Shown here: one piece after another, positions 24,449-32,325 of the stretch
Layout: each line of letters opens with the position of its first letter
Numbering within the stretch: position 1 is the first letter of the stretch
From: Dehalococcoidia bacterium
GTDB taxonomy: Bacteria > Chloroflexota > Dehalococcoidia > Tepidiformales > Tepidiformaceae
Length of the DNA: 35,437 nt
Direction: 5' to 3'
Assembly (NCBI GenBank): GCA_007118095.1
Contig: SKSF01000194.1
Coordinates: 1 to 35,437, forward strand
The notes under the pieces: model-generated
Databases searched by the model: none
Told to the model about the DNA's origin: nothing
Seen by the model: the letters and a program-made list of their open reading frames with translations, nothing else
Translations under genes and position numbers: made by a program

Positions 24449-24547
24449 ATGGCACGCTCGAATGCATGTGAGCGGCGCAATCGATACACGCGGGGATGCA
24501 CGTATGGATGTATAGGCGGTGCCTGTACCTGTACGGGGCGCCTCTAG
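24449..24547 (+). CDS. Candidate Cys-rich micro-ORF upstream of aceE
   Basis: A 32-residue reading frame in the 270-base gap before aceE. It begins MARSNACERRNRYTRG and has five Cys (7, 17, 21, 26, 28), four of them within 12 residues. GAGGGA lies about 3 bases before ATG, and the small frame ends with TAG. Possible explanations are a Cys-rich regulatory leader peptide, a small metal-binding peptide, a peptide precursor or chance. Nothing else in the gap is coding-like. The protein is unproven; Cys density and the ribosome binding site are the only support. Confidence 0.3.
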   Translation: MARSNACERRNRYTRGCTYGCIGGACTCTGRL

Positions 24548-24642
24548 CCGCGCACCACTAACGCGAACGTGGCGAGGGGTTTACGTTCTCATCAAGGTGA
24601 TGGGTTAGCGAAACCCTGCCAGCCAAGGAGGTCCTGGTACCT

Positions 24643-27330
24643 ATGACGCTTCTTTCACGCTCACGGGCGAATGGTCCCGGGCAAGTCGACGGCGAGGAGC
24701 TTGGGGACTGGCTCGACGCACTCCGCGACGTGATCCAGCTCCATGGCCGCGAGGCGGCGGCGGAGCTCTTGAGCGAGCTGCAGCTCCATGCGCAGCGCGC
24801 GAATGTAGAGCTCCCGGTTACTTCGCAAACGCCGTATGTGAACACCATCCCCGTGGACAAGCAGCCCCCGTACCCGGGGAACCCGGGTATCGAGCGCTCG
24901 ATACGAAGCCTCGTTCGGTGGAACGCGATGGCGATGGTGGTCGCGGCAAACCGCGTCTCGGAAGGGATTGGCGGACACATCTCGACGTATGCGTCGGCGG
25001 CGACGCTCTACGAGGTGGGCTTCAACCACTTCTTCCGGGGGCCGGACCACCCCTCGGGTGGCGACCTGGTGTATTTCCAGGGGCATGCGACGCCCGGTAT
25101 CTACGCGCGAGCATTCCTGGAGGGCCGGCTGACCGAGGAGCAGGTCCACAATTTCCGGCGCGAGATGGCGGAGGAAGGCGGCCTTTCTTCGTATCCCCAC
25201 CCGTGGCTGATGCCTGACTTCTGGCAGTTCCCGACGGTCTCGATGGGCCTGGGGCCGATTATGGCGATCTACCAGGCGCGATTCATGCGGTATATGGAAG
25301 ACCGCGGGCTGAAGCCGCGGACGAACCAGAAGGTCTGGGTCTACATCGGCGACGGGGAGACGGACGAGCCGGAAGCGCTGGGGGCGATTTCGCTGGCCGC
25401 GCGGGCGAAGCTGGATAACCTGATTTTCGTGGTGAACTGCAACCTGCAGCGGCTGGACGGGCCGGTGCGGGGAAACTCGAAGATTATCCAGGAGCTGGAG
25501 GCGGTGTTCCGCGGCGCGGGGTGGAACGTCATCAAGCTCATCTGGGGTTCGGAATGGGATGAGCTGTTCGCGCAGGATGACGAGGGCGTGCTTGCGCAGC
25601 GGGCGATGGAGGTGGTGGATGGCGACTATCAGAAGTACACAGTCTCGGGCGGCGCGTACATTCGCGAGCACTTCTACGGTGTGGACGACCGGCTTCTCAA
25701 TATGGTGGAGCACCTGAGCGACGACTACCTGTGGCGGATGCGGCTTGGCGGTCACGACCAGGGCAAGGTGTACGCGGCCTACAACGCGGCATTCCATCAC
25801 GAAGGTCAACCGACGGTGATCCTCGCGAAGACGATCAAGGGCTACGGGCTCGGCGAGGCTGGTGAGGGCCGGAACGTCACGCATCAGCAGAAGAAGCTGA
25901 ACGACGACGAGATGCTGCGGTTCCGCGACCGGTTCGATATTCCGCTGACGGACAAGGATGTGGTGGAGGCGCCACTCTACCGGCCGGGGGATGACACCCC
26001 GGAGATCCAGTACATGCAGGACCGGCGGCGGGCGCTCGGGGGATACCTGCCGCAGCGGCGCACGGTCTCGTGCAATATGACGACGCCGGGCGACAAGCTC
26101 TGGGCAGAGTTCCAGGAGGGGACCGGCGAACGCGAGGCTTCGACGACGATGGCGTTCGTCCGCATCCTGACGAAGCTCCTGCGTGATCCCACGATCGGCA
26201 AGTACATCGTGCCAATCGTGCCGGACGAGGCGCGGACGTTTGGGATGGACACGTTCTTCCGCCAGTTCGGGATTTACTCCCACGTTGGCCAACTCTACGA
26301 CCCGGTGGACTCGGACAGCCTGCTTTACTACCGAGAGTCGAAGGATGGCCAGATCCTGGAAGAGGGGATCTCGGAGGCTGGGTCGATTTCGTCGTTTATC
26401 GCGGCGGGGACGGCGCACGCTACGTACCAGCAGTGCATGATTCCCTTTTATATCTACTACTCGATGTTCGGGTTTCAGCGGGTCGGGGACCTGATGTGGG
26501 CGGCCGGCGACCACCGGACACGCGGCTTCCTGGTAGGCGGAACGGCTGGCCGGACGACGCTGGCGGGCGAAGGGTTGCAGCACCAGGACGGGCACAGCCA
26601 CCTGCTGACTTCGGTCATCCCGAACCTGCGCTCGTATGACCCCGCATACGCGTTCGAGATCGCAGTAATCCTGCGCGAGGGTATCCGCCGGATGTACGAA
26701 GAGGAAGAGGACATCTTCTATTACCTGACGGTGGGGAACGAGAACTATGTGCAGCCCCCGATGCCGGAAGGCGCGGAGGAAGGGATTCTCCGCGGGATGT
26801 ACCGATTCCGGGAGTCGCAGAAGGGTGGCGACGGGCCACGGACACAACTCATGGGCAGCGGCGCTATTTTGAATGAGGTGTTGAAGGCGCAGGAGCTGCT
26901 GGAGGAGCGTTACGACATCGCGGCGGACGTCTGGTCGGTGACGAGCTTTACGGAGCTCCACCGGGACGCGCTGGACTGCGAACGATGGAACATGTTGAAC
27001 CCGGGCGAGGAACCGCGGGTGCCTTACATCACCCAGTGCCTGGAAGGGAAGCCGGGGGTGTTCGTCGCGGCGAGCGACTATGTCAGGACACTGCCGAATG
27101 CGCTGGCTCGCTGGGTGCCGGGGCCGCTGGGCTCGCTCGGGACGGACGGCTACGGCCGCAGCGAGGACCGTCAAGGGCTACGCGACTTCTTCGAAGTGGA
27201 CTCGCGATATGTGACGCTGGCGGCACTGGAGCTCCTGGCGCGCAATGAGCACCTGGACTACGAGGTGGTGCAAACGGCGCTTCGCGACCTCGGTATCGAT
27301 CGCGACAAACCAAACCCGCTGTACGCCTGA
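24643..27330 (+). CDS. aceE: Pyruvate dehydrogenase E1 component, homodimeric type
   Basis: AceE decarboxylates pyruvate with thiamine diphosphate and transfers the acetyl group to lipoyl-E2. This 895-residue protein is full length and of the single-chain homodimeric type, not alpha/beta. The thiamine diphosphate motif is GDGETDEPEALG with the Asn pair region FVVNCNLQRLDGPVRGN. The family start PYVNTIPVDKQPPYPG and ERSIRSLVRWNAMAMV, the block GHISTYASAATLYEVGFNHF and the C-terminal FVAASDYVRTLPNALARWVP are diagnostic. ATG 24643 has AGGAGG 11 bases upstream, slightly long. The next gene, aceF, starts 15 bases after the stop, indicating an aceE-aceF-lpd operon. Confidence 0.97.
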   Translation: MTLLSRSRANGPGQVDGEELGDWLDALRDVIQLHGREAAAELLSELQLHAQRANVELPVTSQTPYVNTIPVDKQPPYPGNPGIERSIRSLVRWNAMAMVVAANRVSEGIGGHISTYASAATLYEVGFNHFFRGPDHPSGGDLVYFQGHATPGIYARAFLEGRLTEEQVHNFRREMAEEGGLSSYPHPWLMPDFWQFPTVSMGLGPIMAIYQARFMRYMEDRGLKPRTNQKVWVYIGDGETDEPEALGAISLAARAKLDNLIFVVNCNLQRLDGPVRGNSKIIQELEAVFRGAGWNVIKLIWGSEWDELFAQDDEGVLAQRAMEVVDGDYQKYTVSGGAYIREHFYGVDDRLLNMVEHLSDDYLWRMRLGGHDQGKVYAAYNAAFHHEGQPTVILAKTIKGYGLGEAGEGRNVTHQQKKLNDDEMLRFRDRFDIPLTDKDVVEAPLYRPGDDTPEIQYMQDRRRALGGYLPQRRTVSCNMTTPGDKLWAEFQEGTGEREASTTMAFVRILTKLLRDPTIGKYIVPIVPDEARTFGMDTFFRQFGIYSHVGQLYDPVDSDSLLYYRESKDGQILEEGISEAGSISSFIAAGTAHATYQQCMIPFYIYYSMFGFQRVGDLMWAAGDHRTRGFLVGGTAGRTTLAGEGLQHQDGHSHLLTSVIPNLRSYDPAYAFEIAVILREGIRRMYEEEEDIFYYLTVGNENYVQPPMPEGAEEGILRGMYRFRESQKGGDGPRTQLMGSGAILNEVLKAQELLEERYDIAADVWSVTSFTELHRDALDCERWNMLNPGEEPRVPYITQCLEGKPGVFVAASDYVRTLPNALARWVPGPLGSLGTDGYGRSEDRQGLRDFFEVDSRYVTLAALELLARNEHLDYEVVQTALRDLGIDRDKPNPLYA

Positions 27331-27345
27331 GGCCTGGAGGAACAG

Positions 27346-28800
27346 ATGGCACTTGAATTCAAGCTCCCCGACCTGGGCGAGGGGATCGAAGAGGCAGACG
27401 TGATCACCGTGTTCGTGAGCGAAGGTGACACGGTGGAGGAAGAGCAGAGCCTCTTCGAAGTCGAAACGGACAAGGCGACGCTGGAAGTCCCCTCGCCCGC
27501 GAGCGGGACGATCAAAGAGCTGCGCGTGAAGGAAGGTGACACCATCGCCCCCGGGCAGGTGGTAGCAGTCATCGAAGAGGGTGGCGCTTCCGCGGAAGCG
27601 GAGCAGGAACCGGCGGAATCCGCCGAACCAGCGAGCGCCGAAGAGCCCGCGGAGACGGAACCCGAGCCGGCCAAGGCCGAGCAAGGGGAAGCCCCCGCTG
27701 AGGAACCTGCGCAAGAGACCTCGGAGCCGGAGGAAGAAGCAGCGGAGTCTGATGAGCCGGCTGAGCCTGGAGAACGGCAGCCCGAACGCCCGGCCGCACG
27801 GGCAGAAGAGGCTGCCGGGGAATCCCGCCGGCACGCGGAACCTGCCGGCACGGCGACGGCGCCCCCGGCGCCGTCGCCGAACGGTGACGGCGCGGCGATA
27901 CCGGTGCCCGCGGCGCCTTCGGTGCGCAAGCTCGCGCGCGAAGTTGGCGTGGACATTCGCGCAGTCCCGGGGAGCGGTGAAGGCGGCCGGATCACGACCG
28001 AGGATGTGAAGGCATTCGCTCGAAACCGTGGGAACGGCGCGCAGGGAGCGGCCCTGCCGCGCTTCGCGCCGGAGCCGCTGCCCGACTTTTCACAGTTCGG
28101 GGATGTGGAGCGCGAGGCAATGTCACGCGTGCGGCGCGCGACCGCAGAGAACCTGGCAACTGCCTGGGCGACCATCCCGCACGTGACAATCTTCGAGAAG
28201 GTAGACGTGACGGAGCTGGAAGAGTTCCGGAAGCGTTACCGGGACGCGGCCGACGCGGCCGGGGGCAAGCTAACGTTCACGGCGATCCTGCTGAAGATCG
28301 TGGCGGCGGCGCTGAAGGCGCATCCACGGTTGAACGCGAGCATCGATATGAGCACGCAGGAGATCGTGTACAAGAAGTACTATCACGTGGGCGTCGCGAC
28401 GGACACGGAGCGCGGCCTGCTGGTGCCGGTTATCCGGGATGTGGACCAGAAGAGCATCGTGGCCCTTTCGGTCGAGTTGACGCAGCTTGCGGAACAGGCC
28501 CGCTCCGGCAAGCTTCCGCCGGACAAGATGCGCGGTGCAAGCTTCACGGTGACGAACCTTGGGCCGCTCCGCACGGGGTTGTTCACGCCGATCATCAATC
28601 CACCGGAAGTTGGCATCCTCGGTGTTGGCCGCATGGACGAAGAGCCGGTCTACACTGAGAATGGTCTTGAGCCACGCAAGATGCTCTCGCTCGGACTGTC
28701 GTTCGACCACCGGCTGGTGGACGGGGCCGACGGCGCGCGATTCATGAGCTGGCTGGTGGACGCGATCAACGAGCCGCTGCTGCTCGCGCTCGAGGGATAG
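27346..28800 (+). CDS. aceF: Pyruvate dehydrogenase E2, dihydrolipoamide acetyltransferase
   Basis: E2 carries acetyl groups on lipoate and transfers them to CoA, forming the structural core of the complex. This 484-residue protein has one lipoyl domain (1-80) with the modified Lys43 in ETDKATLEV. A long Glu/Pro/Ala-rich swinging linker runs from about 82 to 185. A peripheral-subunit-binding domain follows at about 188-222 (SVRKLAREVGVDIRAVPGSG, GRITTEDVKAF). The C-terminal acetyltransferase domain holds SFDHRLVDGADGARFM, the catalytic His/Asp motif. GGAGG lies 6 bases before ATG. A single lipoyl domain is within the normal range. It could in principle serve another 2-oxo acid complex, but the adjacent aceE fixes it as pyruvate dehydrogenase. 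Confidence 0.96.
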   Translation: MALEFKLPDLGEGIEEADVITVFVSEGDTVEEEQSLFEVETDKATLEVPSPASGTIKELRVKEGDTIAPGQVVAVIEEGGASAEAEQEPAESAEPASAEEPAETEPEPAKAEQGEAPAEEPAQETSEPEEEAAESDEPAEPGERQPERPAARAEEAAGESRRHAEPAGTATAPPAPSPNGDGAAIPVPAAPSVRKLAREVGVDIRAVPGSGEGGRITTEDVKAFARNRGNGAQGAALPRFAPEPLPDFSQFGDVEREAMSRVRRATAENLATAWATIPHVTIFEKVDVTELEEFRKRYRDAADAAGGKLTFTAILLKIVAAALKAHPRLNASIDMSTQEIVYKKYYHVGVATDTERGLLVPVIRDVDQKSIVALSVELTQLAEQARSGKLPPDKMRGASFTVTNLGPLRTGLFTPIINPPEVGILGVGRMDEEPVYTENGLEPRKMLSLGLSFDHRLVDGADGARFMSWLVDAINEPLLLALEG

Positions 28801-28846
28801 TCTGACACGCCCACGGGCAGCGGGGCAGAGACGAAAGGACCACACC

Positions 28847-30280
28847 GTGCCAGATGCTTCGGAAAAGACCCGGCTTGTCGTCGTCGGCGGCGGCCCGGGT
28901 GGCTACGCGGCCGCGTTCTTTGCGGCGGAACACGGGATGGATGTCACGCTCATCGACGGGGAGAAGAACCCTGGCGGGGTGTGCCTCTACCGGGGATGCA
29001 TCCCTTCGAAGGCGCTGCTGCACGCAGCGCACTTGATCGATGATGCCCAAGATGCCGCCGAGATGGGTATCCGCTTTGGCCCGCCGGCTATCGACCTCGA
29101 GAAGCTGCGAAAGCACAAGGACTCGGTGGTGTCGAAGCTTGTCCGCGGCCTGGGTTCGCTTGCGAAGCAACGTGAAGTGACGTACATCCAGGGGTACGCC
29201 CGGTTCGACACGCCGCGCAGCCTGAAGGTGGAGACTGCGGACGGGGAAGAGCAAGAGCTGTCTTTCGACTATGCGATCGTGGCGACGGGGTCGCGCCCGG
29301 CGACCATCCCGTCGGTCAGCATCGATTCGCCGCGGGTCATGGACTCGACGAGTGCACTCGACCTGGAGGAGGTTCCGGACCGGCTCCTGGTGGTCGGCGG
29401 GGGGTACATCGGGCTGGAGCTCGGGAGTGTCTACGCGAGCCTCGGTTCTTCGGTGACGGTCGTTGAGATGACATCGAGCCTGTTACCTGGGGTCGACCAT
29501 GACCTGGTGGAACCGCTGCAGCGCCGCCTGAAAAAGCAGTTCGAAGCGATACTGCTGGACACGCGCGTCGTGAACGTGGAAGAGGATGACGACGGGTTGA
29601 ACGTGCACCTGTCGGGCGCTCCTTCAGGGGCCACGGAACGGCATTTCAGCCGGATGCTGGTGGCCGCCGGGCGAAAGCCGAATACGGATTCGGCGGGGCT
29701 GGAACGGACGGCGGTGGAACTGGACGAGCGGGGATTCGTCTCGGTGGACGAGCAACGGCGCACCGGGGAGCCGACGATCTTTGCTATCGGTGATATCGCT
29801 GGCGAGCCAATGCTGGCGCACAAGGCGACGCACGAGGCCCGGGTCGCCGTCGAAGCGATCGCAGGGCAAGCGTCAGCGTGGGACCCCGCGGCGATACCTG
29901 CCGTCGTGTTCACTGACCCGGAGATTGCCTGGGCTGGAATCACGGAGACGGAGGCGCTGACCCGCGGTATCGACCACGAAGTGACGCGCTTTCCCTGGGC
30001 AGCGCTGGGACGTGCGGCAACGCTGGGGCGTAACGATGGTGTCACGAAGCTGATCCTGGAACCGCAAACGCACCGGGTGCTGGGTGTCGGCATCGTTGGC
30101 CGCGGCGCAGGCGAGCTGATTGCAGAGGGCGTGCTTGCGGTGGAAATGGGGGCTGTGGCGAGCGACCTGCAACACACGATCCATCCGCACCCGACGGCTT
30201 CGGAGTCGCTGATGGAGGCGGCCGAGACGCTCTTCGGCATGAGCCCGCACTATGTGGAGCGGAAACGGCGCCGGCGGTAG
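28847..30280 (+). CDS. lpdA: Dihydrolipoyl dehydrogenase (E3)
   Basis: E3 reoxidises dihydrolipoyl-E2 with FAD and NAD. The 477-residue protein has the N-terminal FAD site VVGGGPGGYAAAFFAAEHG and the redox disulfide in GGVCLYRGCIPSK (C46, C51). The second dinucleotide site is VVGGGYIGLELGSVYASLGS. The FAD-binding block is IFAIGDIAGEPMLAHKATHE, and the dimer-interface base motif is HPHPTASESLMEAA. GTG 28847 is preceded by AAAGGA at 8-base spacing, which settles the start. The gene is 46 bases after aceF, completing the operon. Besides pyruvate dehydrogenase, E3 can serve other 2-oxo acid complexes or the glycine cleavage system. A hairpin follows the stop. Confidence 0.96.
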   Translation: MPDASEKTRLVVVGGGPGGYAAAFFAAEHGMDVTLIDGEKNPGGVCLYRGCIPSKALLHAAHLIDDAQDAAEMGIRFGPPAIDLEKLRKHKDSVVSKLVRGLGSLAKQREVTYIQGYARFDTPRSLKVETADGEEQELSFDYAIVATGSRPATIPSVSIDSPRVMDSTSALDLEEVPDRLLVVGGGYIGLELGSVYASLGSSVTVVEMTSSLLPGVDHDLVEPLQRRLKKQFEAILLDTRVVNVEEDDDGLNVHLSGAPSGATERHFSRMLVAAGRKPNTDSAGLERTAVELDERGFVSVDEQRRTGEPTIFAIGDIAGEPMLAHKATHEARVAVEAIAGQASAWDPAAIPAVVFTDPEIAWAGITETEALTRGIDHEVTRFPWAALGRAATLGRNDGVTKLILEPQTHRVLGVGIVGRGAGELIAEGVLAVEMGAVASDLQHTIHPHPTASESLMEAAETLFGMSPHYVERKRRRR

Positions 30281-30301
30281 GCGCACACAAGGGACAATCC
30301 G

Positions 30302-30330
30302 CATGAAGGAGGCCGTTGGCCTCCCTCATG
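30302..30330. terminator. Bidirectional terminator between lpdA and the microprotein gene
   Basis: CATGAAGGAGGCC and GGCCTCCCTCATG form a 13-bp stem with one mismatch around the loop GTT. On the plus strand TGCTTCTT follows. The right arm contains the stop codon of the minus-strand microprotein, so the hairpin is shared by the two convergent transcripts. Confidence 0.65.
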
Positions 30331-30418
30331 TGCTTCTTAGCCAGGCGAAGACGACGGACGCCCCAAGGCCGACGGCGATCGCCAGTATGGTTGCGAACGA
30401 GTTGGCGATGTTTCTCAT
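30326..30418 (-). CDS. 30-residue single-helix membrane microprotein coupled to the flavoprotein gene
   Basis: A complete 30-codon frame whose ATG shares one base with the TGA of the upstream flavocytochrome-like gene (TGATG), the classic arrangement for translational coupling. The product begins MRNIANSFATILAIAVGLGA and continues as one hydrophobic helix, ending AWLRST. Nearly the whole peptide is one transmembrane segment (about 8-27) with a basic N-terminus. It may be a small subunit or regulator of the preceding membrane flavoprotein. It is shorter than usual gene-calling thresholds. The stop falls inside the terminator hairpin. The evidence is positional and compositional; no homologue is recognised. 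Confidence 0.62.
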   Translation of the reverse strand: MRNIANSFATILAIAVGLGASVVFAWLRST

Positions 30419-31797
30419 CAGGCGAGCACGAACTCCTCGATCTGGATCTGGGAAAGCGGTATGCCGAGGTCGAGCAGACCTTCGCGAACCGCTTCGAGCA
30501 TGGGTGGCGGGCCGCAGATGAAGTACTGGTACACCTGGCGGTTTCCCGGCAGGTGGCGGTCGAGGATGTCGGCATTGACGAAGCCGGATTCGCCCTGCCA
30601 GTCCTCCGGCGGCTTTTCGAGGACGTGGACGACCTGCAAGTTCAACTGTTGCTGTAGCTCATCGAACTCTTCGCGGTAGGTGACGTCTTCCCAGGTGGGG
30701 TTCGCGTTGAAGAGGAGCAGGGGGCGCTGGTCGCCGTCGGCGGCGAGAGACCGAAGCATGCTCATGATCGGCGTGATGCCAATGCCACCGGCGAGGAAGA
30801 CGTAGCCGGGCGCGGGGAAGCGTTCGAAAGTGAACGCACCGTAGGGACCATCGATATAGGCGCGGGTCCCTACGGGAGTGTCTTTGACGCGGGTGGTGAA
30901 GTCGCCCGCTTCTTTGATGGTGAAGTGAAGCGTGCCGGACTCGTCGCGGGGCGGAGAGGCCAGCGAAAAGGGGTGTTCCTCGGACAGGAAGGGATTCCGG
31001 CCAAGCGTGAGCCATGCGAACTGGCCGGGCCTGAAGTGGAGACGTTCGTGGCCTTCGGGTTCGAGCTCGAGAGTCCAGGACTTACCACGCTCCTCGTGAA
31101 CGGCGGCGACACGATAGGGATAACGCAGCATGCGCACGGGTTTGATGACACGTGCGTAGATGACGAGCACGATGACAGCGCCAGCCATGGCAGCCCACAG
31201 CCATGCTTTCCACGTAGTGTCGAGGTACGGCCCGGCCAGCACGATATGCGCATAGGAGAACGCGAGGATGGCAACGGCAATAGCTGCATGTGACAGGTGC
31301 CAGTAGCCATAGGGTATGCGGAGTTGCGCGCGCCACAGCGTGACCCCCGCCTGGACGAGCAGCCCGGCGATAGCAAGCATTCCGGCTGCCTGGGGCCATC
31401 CAGCTTCGAGCGGGTTGAGGAGGGACCAGCTCCGCTCAGCGGCGAGGATTAGAGGGTGAACCAGGACGAAGACAATGGCAACGAGGCCGATCTGCCGGTG
31501 GTACTGCAGGACAACATCGATGCCAAAAGGGGCTGTGAACGTGCGAATGCGCGCCGAGACGACAAACTGCAGGACCATCATCGCAAGGCCGACGAAGCCA
31601 AGCGCGACCGAAAACTCGACCCAGAAGGCACGAGCCGGCGGCCGTTCGCCCACAGCAGCCACGACCAGCGGAAGGACAAGGAGAACGAGATAGACGGCAA
31701 CCCAGATGAACCCACGTCGAAGCAGCGGCTGACCCCTTCGATCCCTCGACGGCGCAATATTCTGCGCCGCCCAGGACATTCTGTTCTTTGGGGACAT
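30418..31797 (-). CDS. Ferric-reductase-like transmembrane flavoprotein (FNR type)
   Basis: A 459-residue membrane flavoprotein. The N-terminal half has about six membrane helices, including FIWVAVYLVLLVLPLVVAAV, HRQIGLVAIVFVLVHPLIL, HLSHAAIAVAILAFSYAHI and WLWAAMAGAVIVLVIYARVI. The His residues HRQ, VHP, HLSHA and SYAHI are probable heme ligands, as in the ferric-reductase-like domain. The C-terminal half is an FNR module: RPGQFAWLTLGR and EEHPFSLASPP bind FAD, GPYGAFTF and GGIGITPIMSML bind NAD(P), and the end is FICGPPPMLEAVREGLLDLG. It lacks a C-terminal 2Fe-2S domain. It probably moves electrons from NAD(P)H through flavin and heme across the membrane to an unknown acceptor. Start ATG 31797 is tentative; ATG 31779 is possible. 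Confidence 0.87.
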   Translation of the reverse strand: MSPKNRMSWAAQNIAPSRDRRGQPLLRRGFIWVAVYLVLLVLPLVVAAVGERPPARAFWVEFSVALGFVGLAMMVLQFVVSARIRTFTAPFGIDVVLQYHRQIGLVAIVFVLVHPLILAAERSWSLLNPLEAGWPQAAGMLAIAGLLVQAGVTLWRAQLRIPYGYWHLSHAAIAVAILAFSYAHIVLAGPYLDTTWKAWLWAAMAGAVIVLVIYARVIKPVRMLRYPYRVAAVHEERGKSWTLELEPEGHERLHFRPGQFAWLTLGRNPFLSEEHPFSLASPPRDESGTLHFTIKEAGDFTTRVKDTPVGTRAYIDGPYGAFTFERFPAPGYVFLAGGIGITPIMSMLRSLAADGDQRPLLLFNANPTWEDVTYREEFDELQQQLNLQVVHVLEKPPEDWQGESGFVNADILDRHLPGNRQVYQYFICGPPPMLEAVREGLLDLGIPLSQIQIEEFVLA

Positions 31798-31862
31798 CCT
31801 AGTCGGGGGGACATATCAACCGCGCAACCGCGGAAGCACTCTGCCCGTTTCAGCCGGGACGC

Positions 31863-32135
31863 CTAGCCGGGGATAGCTTCGGAGTAGGGATCGAATCCGC
31901 GCTTTCGCAGGCCAACGCGGATACGTGCGGCGATTTCGCCAGCGAGCATGGGACGCTGCGATGCGATGAAGGTGGCTACGGGGCGGCGGCGCCGGTCTGT
32001 GCCGGCAAAGTCGGACAGCCCTGGTCTCTGGATAGAGATCCCGCCATCCTCCTGCACCATGACAACGGTCGAAGGGGTAGCTTCCCTCAGTAGCCGCGCA
32101 ACTTCGGCTGCGACCAGCTCCACGTCAACGTCCAT
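31863..32135 (-). CDS. Small soluble protein of unknown function
   Basis: A 90-residue protein starting MDVDVELVAAEVARLLREAT, then STVVMVQEDGGISIQRPGLS, a basic turn TDRRRRPVATFIASQRP and LAGEIAARIRVGLRKRGFDP. The alternating helix-strand pattern looks like a compact folded domain, with no signal peptide or membrane segment. I recognise no family. ATG 32135 follows AGAGGA at 5-base spacing, which rejects the longer frame from 32210. It lies 65 bases upstream of the flavoprotein gene on the same strand. It is divergent from the selenoprotein gene, so a shared regulatory region is possible. Confidence 0.6.
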   Translation of the reverse strand: MDVDVELVAAEVARLLREATPSTVVMVQEDGGISIQRPGLSDFAGTDRRRRPVATFIASQRPMLAGEIAARIRVGLRKRGFDPYSEAIPG

Positions 32136-32288
32136 GGATCCTCTGCTCCTGTGAAGGAAAAGCTTAGCTGTTGGGGAACTTTCGTGCGACGATCCACCGT
32201 GCAAAATCACATCCCAAGTTGTGTCGCCGGGATGTCAGAACGCTGAATAGGGTTTCCCCCAACCCGGGTGGTCGCATGCGTATGATTG

Positions 32289-32315
32289 GGCGGAAACCGC
32301 CGGGACATACCGGCG
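32289..32315 (+). promoter_or_regulatory. Mutually exclusive leader hairpins before the selenoprotein gene
   Basis: GGCGG (32289-32293) can pair with CCGCC (32297-32301) around AAA. Alternatively CGCCGG (32298-32303) can pair with CCGGCG (32310-32315) around GACATA. Both use bases 32298-32301, so they cannot coexist. The second ends 2 bases before the ribosome binding site GGAGG (32318-32322). It may affect translation of the Sec gene; inference only. Confidence 0.35.
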
Positions 32316-32325
32316 CGGAGGACCG

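Noticed and set aside
24661-27174. 837-codon minus-strand open frame opposite aceE
   Set aside because: Antisense shadow; it reads as Arg/His/Pro/Leu-rich noise while aceE on the other strand is unambiguous.
27600-27880. Glu/Pro/Ala-rich segment of aceF as foreign or repeated DNA
   Set aside because: Such linkers between lipoyl and binding domains are normal in E2 proteins.
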